This document shows positions 9,134 to 16,510 of a stretch of DNA of 64,000 nt, one piece after another. The translations under genes were made by a program, and so were the position numbers. Origin of the DNA: CAZEER01 sp964586315 (GTDB lineage Bacteria; Fidelibacterota; Marinisomatia; Marinisomatales; UBA1611); the NCBI GenBank assembly GCA_964586315.1, contig CAZPHE010000001.1:81404-145403 (forward strand), given 5' to 3'. Under the pieces are notes generated by a model, which ran no database searches, was not told the DNA's origin, and worked only from the letters and a program-made list of their open reading frames with translations. The stretch's first letter is position 1, and every line of letters starts with the position of its first letter.

Positions 9134-9612
9134 TTTAGCTGTTCTGAACCATAAAAATTATTATTAGAATTAGTTTTAATTAGCTTTATTAATGGAAAAC
9201 CAAAAACCGTCAGGTATGTATAGTGTTTGTTTTGTATCGGGTTGTTTTTTATTGATGTAATATTAAAAATTCCATTTTTTATTGGAAAATAATTAGATGG
9301 CTTTGTTGCTTTTAGCGATGGATAATATAAAACGTCAGAGCCCCACAGGTCATTATAGGGGCCTAATAAATAAAACCAATTGATGTTTTTTGGGTTTTCA
9401 TAATTAAATTTTTGTTTTGCACGATGTACAACATCAATATTTAAATCAAATGAAGGGTGATGCAAATAAAAAAACTGGAAGTCTTTTGATTTCACCTTAA
9501 TAATGTTTGATCTAGCTTGCGTGTCTTGAAAGTTGATTAATAGATCACTGTTTTTTTGCCCAATAACTAGGCAAAAAAACATTACTAGAATAATTGTTCT
9601 TTTTGAAATCAT
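9130..9612 (-). CDS. Small exported protein of unknown function
   Basis: A 160-residue protein that I do not recognise. Residues 5-18 (RTIILVMFFCLVIGQ) look like a signal peptide, giving a mature domain of about 140 residues that is rich in aromatic residues and Asn/Lys, e.g. INWFYLLGPYNDLWGSDVLYYP. It is the first gene of the DUF3419-GNAT-diiron operon and overlaps DUF3419 by ATGA, so it is likely part of the same pathway, perhaps binding or presenting the product outside the inner membrane. That role is guesswork. The overlapping gene structure and the clear signal peptide support it being real. Confidence 0.7.
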   Translation of the reverse strand: MISKRTIILVMFFCLVIGQKNSDLLINFQDTQARSNIIKVKSKDFQFFYLHHPSFDLNIDVVHRAKQKFNYENPKNINWFYLLGPYNDLWGSDVLYYPSLKATKPSNYFPIKNGIFNITSIKNNPIQNKHYTYLTVFGFPLIKLIKTNSNNNFYGSEQLK

Positions 9613-9896
9613 CTATAGATTACAACCATAATTTTTTTATATAGCCGTTAATTAAAAATTAATAAAAAATTAATTTTACTAAAGCTTAGTTTAATAAATA
9701 TCCCACAAAAATAAACGAATATTTTTTTATGTTATATTATTTTATTCTGCTTGCCAACCATGTTTGTTATAATTTGTTTTTACTGGAAACCCTTTCCAAC
9801 TCCTTGTATATTCCTAGGATGTGCTTATCATTCATATATGGAAAATTGGGCGCAGTACAAAACTTAAAAATATAATTTAACTTAAAATATTTCATA
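9613..9896. promoter_or_regulatory. Shared divergent promoter region of two operons
   Basis: 284 very AT-rich bases separate the first genes of two outward-facing operons (DUF3419/diiron to the left, HMGR-like/AGPS to the right). Both promoters must lie here unless they are inside neighbours. The stretch directly before the HMGR ATG lacks a purine-rich ribosome-binding site and is A/T only, as in many FCB leaders. I cannot point to specific -10/-35 or operator sequences. Confidence 0.5.
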
Positions 9897-11057
9897 ATGA
9901 GCGAGGAAACAAACGGGCGCAACGTATCAATTCCAAGGGGATATAACCCCGAAGATACAAGCGCAAGAAAAGAATGGGTTAAAAAATTTTCTGGGATTGA
10001 GATTGATGATTCCCTAAAAGACAAAGAAGGTGACCTGCAAGGAATTATAGAAAACCACGTGGGTTTTATGAAAATTCCAATGGCAATTGTTGGCCCTCTA
10101 ATTATAGACGGAACTTATGCAAAAGGTGAGTTTTGCATACCTCTTTGCACTTTAGAGGGAACCTTAGCAATGTCAATGAATCGCGGAATTTATGCGTCTG
10201 CTCTATGTGGCGGAACAAAGGTAAAACATTTCAGACAAGAACTTTCTCGCGCACCCGTTTTTATATTTGACAGCCTTCATGATAGCGCAAAGTTTCAAAC
10301 ATGGATCTCAAAAAACGAGACTAAAATAAAAACAGTTGCCGAAAGCACAACCAACCACGGTAAAGTGTTGAGAATTGATCAATATACTGTTCAAAATTAC
10401 GTTATACTTGATATAGTAATGGACACCAGTAACGCTGCGGGGCAGAACATGGTTACGCTTGCTGCACAGGTTGCCTGCGAGTTTATCCAAAAAGAAACAA
10501 ATCACAATTATTTTCTAGAATCCAATATTAATAGTGATAAAAAAGCATCTGTTAGAAATATGCTTTTAGGCCGAGGGCATGGAGTAACAGCAGAAACAAC
10601 TATAAAAAACAATGTGATGGGTCGAATTCTAAAAATGGATCCCGATATTTTATTTAACTCCTGGGGGTTTTTTCCAATAGTTTCAAGTATGGCAGGAACA
10701 CATGGAAATGGGTTACATGTTTCCAATGCTCTCACAGCGATATACTTAGCGACAGGGCAAGACGCTGCGTGTGCCGCAGAAAACAGCATAGCACATGTGG
10801 GGCTTGAGAAAAGAGACGACGCACTAAAATTCAAACTTACTCTTCCCTCTTTGACCGTTGGAACAGTGGGAGGTGGAACTAGATTAAAAATGCAAAAACG
10901 GAACCTAGAATTGTTGGGTTGTACTGAAGGTGAACACTCTTCTCGTAAGCTTGCTGAAATTATAGCTGGAGCAGCTCTTGCATTAGAAATATCCCTTATT
11001 TGCGCAATTGCTTCTCACACTTGGACCGACGCCCATATGAAATATGGTAGAAAATAA
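9897..11057 (+). CDS. Class I HMG-CoA reductase-like protein (diverged)
   Basis: 386 residues clearly homologous to the catalytic domain of HMG-CoA reductase, which uses two NADPH to reduce a thioester to an alcohol. Visible family elements are ENHVG (52-56, the ENVIG motif), CTLEGTL with catalytic E87, the K215/K216 region, TGQDAA with D289, GTVGGGT (322-328) and a C-terminal DAHMKYGR with the catalytic His at 380. The NADP-binding DAMGMN motif is changed to NAAGQN (179-184). It heads an operon with a PlsC acyltransferase 8 bases downstream and then AGPS, SDR and methyltransferase genes. No other mevalonate gene is nearby. It may be a normal mevalonate enzyme, but the setting suggests a paralogue that reduces another acyl-CoA, possibly to the fatty alcohol used by AGPS. 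Confidence 0.85.
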   Translation: MSEETNGRNVSIPRGYNPEDTSARKEWVKKFSGIEIDDSLKDKEGDLQGIIENHVGFMKIPMAIVGPLIIDGTYAKGEFCIPLCTLEGTLAMSMNRGIYASALCGGTKVKHFRQELSRAPVFIFDSLHDSAKFQTWISKNETKIKTVAESTTNHGKVLRIDQYTVQNYVILDIVMDTSNAAGQNMVTLAAQVACEFIQKETNHNYFLESNINSDKKASVRNMLLGRGHGVTAETTIKNNVMGRILKMDPDILFNSWGFFPIVSSMAGTHGNGLHVSNALTAIYLATGQDAACAAENSIAHVGLEKRDDALKFKLTLPSLTVGTVGGGTRLKMQKRNLELLGCTEGEHSSRKLAEIIAGAALALEISLICAIASHTWTDAHMKYGRK

Positions 11058-11065
11058 AAATATTT

Positions 11066-11797
11066 ATGGTGGATGTGCTTCAAAACCCAAAATACTCTTA
11101 TCTTTTGGGAAAACAGCCGTTTTATTATAAAGCATTAAAAATATTATTTTATTATTACTGTAAAACTGTTTTTTCCTTTTACACGCCTCTAAAAGTTACT
11201 GGTCGACAAAATTTGCCTGATTCATCTTTCATTTTTTGTAGTAACCACAATAGCCACATGGATGTAGCTCTATTATCCGCAGCTGCAAAAAAAAGTTTTA
11301 ATTTTTTTGGAATGCTAGCAGCAAGAGACTATTGGTTCGATAGTTGGATGAGGCGAGTTGCTATTAATTCTGTTATGAACTTGATTCCTGTTGATAGAAA
11401 AGTTGGTGGGGTCCGGAAACTTCCAATTGAAGACACACTAAAGCTTTGCCGTGCTTTTATGGACTACAACAAAAGAAACCTTGTTTTATTCCCCGAAGGA
11501 ACCCGTGGAGAACCCGGGACAATTTTACCTTTTAAAAAAGGTGCAGCTTCTTTTTCAATAAATCTAAACAAGCCTATTTTACCTGCGGTAATACATGGCT
11601 CCCATAAGTCTTGGGCTAAAAACAAGTTTTTTATGCGACCAACAAAAATACATGTATACATTCTCAAGCCTATTTATCCCAATGAATTTATTAAAAACCG
11701 GCCTTTATCTGAAAAAGAACATGAAGCTGCTATTGAAAAAATGACTAACACACTAGAAAAAACAATAAAAGAAAAGGCAAACGAACTTTATGGATAA
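11066..11797 (+). CDS. PlsC-family (lyso)glycerolipid acyltransferase
   Basis: 243 residues with the acyltransferase motifs intact: CSNHNSHMDVALL gives the catalytic H61-x4-D66, FPEGTRG (142-148) is motif III, and LPAVIHG follows. There is a hydrophobic N-terminal stretch (about 24-42) for membrane association. PlsC enzymes transfer acyl chains to lysophosphatidate or related glycerol phosphates. The gene lies between the HMGR-like gene (8-base gap) and AGPS (8-base overlap). A natural role would be acylating dihydroxyacetone phosphate, as GNPAT does for AGPS in eukaryotes, or the sn-2 position of the alkyl product. Which acceptor is used cannot be read from the sequence. Confidence 0.88.
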   Translation: MVDVLQNPKYSYLLGKQPFYYKALKILFYYYCKTVFSFYTPLKVTGRQNLPDSSFIFCSNHNSHMDVALLSAAAKKSFNFFGMLAARDYWFDSWMRRVAINSVMNLIPVDRKVGGVRKLPIEDTLKLCRAFMDYNKRNLVLFPEGTRGEPGTILPFKKGAASFSINLNKPILPAVIHGSHKSWAKNKFFMRPTKIHVYILKPIYPNEFIKNRPLSEKEHEAAIEKMTNTLEKTIKEKANELYG

Positions 11798-13550
11798 AAA
11801 GGAAAAGTTTTTTGGCATAAACGAAACTAACTGGGGTCATAAATGGGGATTCAAAGATTCTGGTTTTATTATTAATAGTGATAAATCTGTTATTTTTTCT
11901 GGAAACAGATATGATCTTTGTGGAAAACGACTGCCAAGTTTAATCCCATTTATTGAAGAAATGTTAGAAATTGAGTTTAAGACCCAGCCTATAATAACAG
12001 AAATAAAAAAGAAAGAAGTGGATGCGCAAACAGTTAATCAAGCATTTATGGACGATATAAAAACATGCTTTGAAAAAGACCATTATACAAGTGAAGATAA
12101 TGAACGATTGCTGCATAGTCATGGACAAACGTCTTCAGATGAGGTTTATAAGGTATTATACTCAAAATTGAAAAAGTTTTCAGATCTTGTTTTTTATGTA
12201 GAAACAGAGGATAATGTTATAAAACTTATTGAACTTGCAAAAAAGCACAACGTTTGTCTTGTTCCATATGGCGGTGGAACAAGTGTTTCCAATGCTTTAA
12301 AACTTCCAGAAAGCGAAGAAAGAATGATAGTTTCAGTTGATACTAGAAGAATGAAAACCATAGAGTTTTTGGACAAAGAAAATCTTTTAGTAACAGCACA
12401 AGCTGGAATTACAGGGTTAATGCTAGAAAAAGAATTGAATAAAAAAGGGTTTACAGTTGGTCATGAGCCTGATAGTATTGAATTTTCCACTCTTGGGGGT
12501 TGGATATCAACTAACGCTGCTGGAATGAAAAAAAACAAATATGGGAACATCGAAGATATTGTCCAAAACGTTACAATGATCACGCCTAGTGGAATAATAA
12601 GTCAAAAAAAACCCCTTACCAGATCATCAATTGGCATTAAACCACAAAATTTATTATTTGGTTCCGAGGGAAACATAGGAATAATTACAAAAGCCACATT
12701 AAAAATACACGCATTGCCAGAAATTTCAACCTTTGAATCAATCGTTTTTCATGATTGGGATACTGGTTTAAAGTTTATGGAAGAACTAGTACACACAACC
12801 TCAAGTTTGCCCGCAAGCACCAGGCTTATGGACAACCTGCAATTAAAACTTGGCAACACGCTTAAAGAGGAAAAAGGAGGTGTAGATAAATTCATAGATC
12901 AAGCAAAAAAATATATTCTTTTTAATCTTAAGGGATTTGATCCTGAAAAAATTGTTGGTGGTGTCTTTAAAATAGAAGGAACAAAAAGTGAAGCAAGTTA
13001 TCAAAGAAAACTCTTGGTTGCTCTAGCAAAAAAACACAACGGAGTTTTAGCTGGAGGTTCACAAGGAAAAAGCGGATACAACGTAACAGCAGTCGTTGCT
13101 TACATAAGAGAGTTAATCTTCACTCAAAACATAATTGGCGAAACCTTAGAAACGGCTGTTCCTTGGTCTAATATTAATCAGGTTCGAAATGCTGTTATCG
13201 CAGAAGTCGTCCGCCTTCATAAAGAAAACGGACTTCCGGGAAAACCTTTCTTTTGTTCTAGGATCTCTAAAATATATCACAGCGGAGTTTGTATGTATAA
13301 TACTATGGCGATGAGTTTTAAAAAGGTTGAAAATCCTGAAATTGTTTTTAGTAGAATAGAACATCAACTGAGGGCTGTGATAATAGATAATGGCGGATCA
13401 ATTTCTCACCACCATGGTGTTGGCAAGTCAAGAAAGGACTATATGGGAAAAACTCTTTCCAATGGAAGTATTTCGGTGCTAAAAGATATTAAAAACTCTC
13501 AAGACCCAAAAAATATTTTTGGTATAAGAAACAATGTTTTTAATAAGTAG
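11790..13550 (+). CDS. Alkyldihydroxyacetonephosphate synthase (AGPS-like)
   Basis: A 586-residue FAD enzyme closely resembling peroxisomal AGPS along its full length. The N-terminal WGHKWGFKDSGF resembles the AGPS entry motif. The FAD-binding parts are PYGGGTSVSNAL (159-170) and GHEPDSIEFSTLGGW (from 224), and the central MKKNKYGNIEDI is highly AGPS-like. The active-site elements KIYHSG (Y496) and SHHHGVGKSRK (H540-H542) are present. AGPS swaps the acyl chain of acyl-DHAP for a fatty alcohol and so forms the ether bond of alkyl lipids. Other FAD_binding_4 oxidases (D-lactate or glycolate oxidase type) lack the HHH element and the N-terminal motif. It overlaps the PlsC gene by 8 bases and is followed 28 bases later by an SDR. 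This is the strongest functional anchor of the operon. Confidence 0.9.
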   Translation: MDKKEKFFGINETNWGHKWGFKDSGFIINSDKSVIFSGNRYDLCGKRLPSLIPFIEEMLEIEFKTQPIITEIKKKEVDAQTVNQAFMDDIKTCFEKDHYTSEDNERLLHSHGQTSSDEVYKVLYSKLKKFSDLVFYVETEDNVIKLIELAKKHNVCLVPYGGGTSVSNALKLPESEERMIVSVDTRRMKTIEFLDKENLLVTAQAGITGLMLEKELNKKGFTVGHEPDSIEFSTLGGWISTNAAGMKKNKYGNIEDIVQNVTMITPSGIISQKKPLTRSSIGIKPQNLLFGSEGNIGIITKATLKIHALPEISTFESIVFHDWDTGLKFMEELVHTTSSLPASTRLMDNLQLKLGNTLKEEKGGVDKFIDQAKKYILFNLKGFDPEKIVGGVFKIEGTKSEASYQRKLLVALAKKHNGVLAGGSQGKSGYNVTAVVAYIRELIFTQNIIGETLETAVPWSNINQVRNAVIAEVVRLHKENGLPGKPFFCSRISKIYHSGVCMYNTMAMSFKKVENPEIVFSRIEHQLRAVIIDNGGSISHHHGVGKSRKDYMGKTLSNGSISVLKDIKNSQDPKNIFGIRNNVFNK

Positions 13551-13578
13551 CCGATCAATTTATTAAGGTTGTAAAAAC

Positions 13579-14382
13579 TTGATCTTAAATGAAAAAGTTT
13601 TTATTGTTACTGGAGCATCTTCGGGCATAGGTGAAGAGATTTCAAAACAACTAGCACTAAAAGGTGCAAAAGTTGTTTGTGCAGCAAGACGAATAAAAGA
13701 ACTTGAGCGGGTTAGAAATTCAATTCTTACTCTAGGTGGTCAAGCCATTTGTTTAAAAATTGATATTGACCAGCAAAAAAACTGTGAAACGCTTATTAGC
13801 CAAAGCATTAAGGAATATGGAAAATTGGATGGCTTGGTGCTAAATGCTGGTATAAGCATGTGGGCAAAGTTTGATGAAATAAAAAACATCGGATTCTTTA
13901 AAGACCTGATCCAAACTAATTATCTTGGAGCGGTTTATTGTGTTCATGCTGCATTACCCCATCTAAAGAGATCAAAAGGAAAGATCATCAGCTGCTCTAC
14001 CGGTCAAGCATTGATGGGGTTTCCTAATCACTCTGGTTATGTGGCCTCTAAACACGCTCTTCATGGTTTTTTATCTACACTGGCAATAGAAAACAAAAAC
14101 GAAATTACAATTCTCGAAGCAGTCCTCAGTTGGATACGCGGAACAAATCTTAGGCAAAATTCTTTCGGACCAAGCGGAAAAAGTAAAAATAAAACAATCA
14201 GAAAACACACTAAAGAATCTGTAAGTCTTAAAGAGTGCGTAAGAAGAATAATTAACGCCATAGAAAAGGATAAAACCACTGTTTACATTCCGAAAAAGCT
14301 CTCCCTTATTCCTTTTCTAAAAATGTTTTTTAAAAACTTTCTTGATAAAAAAGTGTCTAGTGCGATAAATAAAAACAAATAA
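13579..14382 (+). CDS. SDR reductase, likely acyl/alkyl-DHAP reductase of DHRS7 type
   Basis: A 267-residue classical short-chain dehydrogenase. It has the cofactor motif TGASSGIG (11-18), NAGIS near 91, a serine-rich IISCSTGQ strand and the catalytic Y154-x3-K158 (SGYVASKHA). CAARR after beta-2 fits NADP preference. The body resembles the DHRS7/DHRS7B group; DHRS7B is the mammalian acyl/alkyl-DHAP reductase that acts right after AGPS. Its position behind AGPS supports that reaction (1-alkyl-DHAP to 1-alkyl-glycerol-3-phosphate). The start is TTG at 13579 and no ATG precedes the first beta strand. The family is certain; the substrate is inferred from context. Confidence 0.82.
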   Translation: MILNEKVFIVTGASSGIGEEISKQLALKGAKVVCAARRIKELERVRNSILTLGGQAICLKIDIDQQKNCETLISQSIKEYGKLDGLVLNAGISMWAKFDEIKNIGFFKDLIQTNYLGAVYCVHAALPHLKRSKGKIISCSTGQALMGFPNHSGYVASKHALHGFLSTLAIENKNEITILEAVLSWIRGTNLRQNSFGPSGKSKNKTIRKHTKESVSLKECVRRIINAIEKDKTTVYIPKKLSLIPFLKMFFKNFLDKKVSSAINKNK

Positions 14383-14395
14383 AGATTACAGATAT

Positions 14396-15211
14396 ATGAT
14401 ACAAAAAATACTTGTTTGGTTTATTCATCTTGGTCCAAACACCAAACGTTGGTTTTGGAAGGCTTGGTATAACCTTTTTGCAAGAAAATCCCGCGATCTT
14501 AATTTCCAGTTTATGAACTATGGATATTCCTCTGACGGGTTTCATCCCCATTTGTCAGACCGCGATGAAGCAGAACGATATCCGATTCATCTTTACCATC
14601 ACACCGTGACACAAACCAACGTTAAAAATAAAACCGTTTTGGAAGTCGGATCTGGGCGAGGGGGTGGTCTGTCCTATATTGTTCGATATCTCAAACCAGA
14701 GTCTGCGGTTGGTTTAGACATTTCTAAAGATGCCGTTCTGTTGTGTAATGATCTATATAAGAAAAAAAACCTTTCTTTTGTTGAAGGGGACTCTGAAAAC
14801 CTTCCTTTTCCAAAAAACACATTTGACATACTTTTAAACATAGAATCTTCTCATTGTTATGGAAATCTGAATATTTTTTTATCTGAAGTATGCCGAGTAT
14901 TAAAACCTCGAGGAGTGTTTCTTTGGTGTGATTTTCGTACTCCCAAGGAAATGGAAAATTTGTTTAATCTTTTTTCCCAATCAGAATTAAAAAAGATAAA
15001 AGAAACCAATATAACTCCAAACATTATTGCAGCCTTAGATATTTTATCTGTTTCTAGAAAAGAAAAAATAATTACCCATGTTCCTCGATTAATTAGAGAC
15101 CTTTTTATGACATATGCGGGAATTAAAGGAAGTTCCGTATATCGCGCATTCCATGCTGGAGATTTAGTTTATAAAAGTGCGGCTTTTCAAAAACTTGATA
15201 AAAATAATTAA
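14396..15211 (+). CDS. Class I SAM-dependent methyltransferase, possibly lipid-modifying
   Basis: 271 residues. The SAM-binding motif I is VLEVGSGRGGG (E83, G85, G87), followed by AVGLDIS, a SFVEGDSENLPFPKNTFD acidic loop and VCRVLKPRGVFLWCD, typical of Methyltransf_11/25 proteins. The N-terminal region (FMNYGYSSDG) resembles the fatty-acid and phthiotriol O-methyltransferase group. It is fifth in the ether-lipid operon (13 bases after the SDR). It could methylate a lipid head group or a hydroxyl of the alkyl chain. N-methylation of a homoserine-type head group made by the divergent DUF3419 protein is also conceivable. The acceptor is not determinable here. Confidence 0.8.
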   Translation: MIQKILVWFIHLGPNTKRWFWKAWYNLFARKSRDLNFQFMNYGYSSDGFHPHLSDRDEAERYPIHLYHHTVTQTNVKNKTVLEVGSGRGGGLSYIVRYLKPESAVGLDISKDAVLLCNDLYKKKNLSFVEGDSENLPFPKNTFDILLNIESSHCYGNLNIFLSEVCRVLKPRGVFLWCDFRTPKEMENLFNLFSQSELKKIKETNITPNIIAALDILSVSRKEKIITHVPRLIRDLFMTYAGIKGSSVYRAFHAGDLVYKSAAFQKLDKNN

Positions 15212-15220
15212 TTTTTATAC

Positions 15221-16507
15221 ATGAAACTTTTACTTTTTTTACCAATTCTGTTTTCTCCCCTTTTTGCTAAGCTAACTATAATTCAGTGCGGTGTTTTAAT
15301 TGATGGTGTGTCCGATGGTAGTTCTACTGTCAAATCTATCTTAGTGGAAAACCATGAAATAATTGATGTTGTTGATGGTTATGTAGATCCCGGGAAGGGA
15401 GATTTGGCGATTGACCTTAATGAATATACTGTTTTACCCGGTTTAATTGATACACATGTTCACCTTTCTGGAGAGTCTAACCCTTCAAAATATATGGACC
15501 GATTTACGATGGATCTAGATGATTACGCATACCAATCAATAAAATTCGCAAAAAAAACACTTATGGCAGGGTTTACAACCGTGAGAGATCTTGGTGGCCC
15601 TGTTAATACATCTTTGCGTGATGCAATAAACAAAGAACACCTTATAGGCCCTAGAATATTTAGCGCAGGAAAATCTTTAGCATCCACTGGTGGGCACGGA
15701 GACCCAACCAACGGAATGAAATTTAACTTAATGGGTGACCCCGGACCAAAAGATGGGGTTTTAAATGGGGTATCAGAAGCGATTAAAGCCGTAAGGCAGC
15801 GTTATAAAAATGGAGCAGATCTTATAAAAATAACAGCCACGGGAGGTGTTTTAAGTATCGCAAAAAATGGAGAAAACCCTCAGCTTAAAGAAGATGAAAT
15901 ACGAGCTATTGTTGAAACAGCTAAAGATTATGACATGCATGTAGCTGCACACGCACATGGGCCAGAAGGAATAAAAAGAGCCATAAAATCAGGTGTTCGA
16001 TCTATTGAACATGGAACCCTTATGGATGAAGAAACAATAAACCTTCTAAAAAAACATGGAACATACTATGTCCCCACTATTTCTGCGGGTGAATTTGTTG
16101 CCAAAAAAGCAGCTATTGATGGTTATTATCCAGAAATAATTCGCCCAAAAGCAAAAAAAATAGGCCCACAAATTAAAGAGACTTTTAAATTGGCTTATAA
16201 ATCCGGGGTTAAAATCGCATTTGGAACAGATTCGGGGGTTTCAACGCATGGAGAAAATGCAAATGAATTTGTTTATATGGTTCAAGGAGGAATGAGTCCA
16301 ATGGAGGCTATTGTTTCTGCAACAAAAACAGCTGCTGAACTATTAAAAATCAACGAGTCCTTAGGAACAATAGAACCTGGAAAAAAAGCAGACATTATTG
16401 CTGTTAGAGGTAACCCATTAGATGATATTTCTGCTTTAAAAAACGTTGTGTTTGTTATGAAAAAAGGGACGATATACAAAAACACCAATAAAAAAAGTCA
16501 ATTGTGA
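15221..16507 (+). CDS. Secreted metal-dependent amidohydrolase (prolidase-like)
   Basis: 428 residues with a signal peptide (MKLLLFLPILFSPLFA) and a complete amidohydrolase-superfamily metal site. THVHL gives H79 and H81, LIKITATGG gives the candidate carboxylated lysine K203, AAHAHG gives H244, IEHG gives H264 and FGTDSG gives D337. The pattern and the IEPGKKADIIAV C-terminal strand match the imidazolonepropionase-like/Xaa-Pro dipeptidase subgroup, whose characterised members hydrolyse dipeptides with C-terminal proline, arginine or similar residues. It begins 9 bases after the methyltransferase and 3 bases before an M20 peptidase, so these two may work as a peptide-degrading pair transcribed with the lipid genes. 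Confidence 0.88.
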   Translation: MKLLLFLPILFSPLFAKLTIIQCGVLIDGVSDGSSTVKSILVENHEIIDVVDGYVDPGKGDLAIDLNEYTVLPGLIDTHVHLSGESNPSKYMDRFTMDLDDYAYQSIKFAKKTLMAGFTTVRDLGGPVNTSLRDAINKEHLIGPRIFSAGKSLASTGGHGDPTNGMKFNLMGDPGPKDGVLNGVSEAIKAVRQRYKNGADLIKITATGGVLSIAKNGENPQLKEDEIRAIVETAKDYDMHVAAHAHGPEGIKRAIKSGVRSIEHGTLMDEETINLLKKHGTYYVPTISAGEFVAKKAAIDGYYPEIIRPKAKKIGPQIKETFKLAYKSGVKIAFGTDSGVSTHGENANEFVYMVQGGMSPMEAIVSATKTAAELLKINESLGTIEPGKKADIIAVRGNPLDDISALKNVVFVMKKGTIYKNTNKKSQL

Positions 16508-16510
16508 TAA

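Noticed and set aside
10051..10067. CACGTG-centred palindrome in the HMGR-like gene, considered as a second parS
   Set aside because: Flanks read AAAAC/GGTTTT around the core and do not match the GTTTCAC or GTTCCAC arms; it encodes the conserved ENHVG motif.
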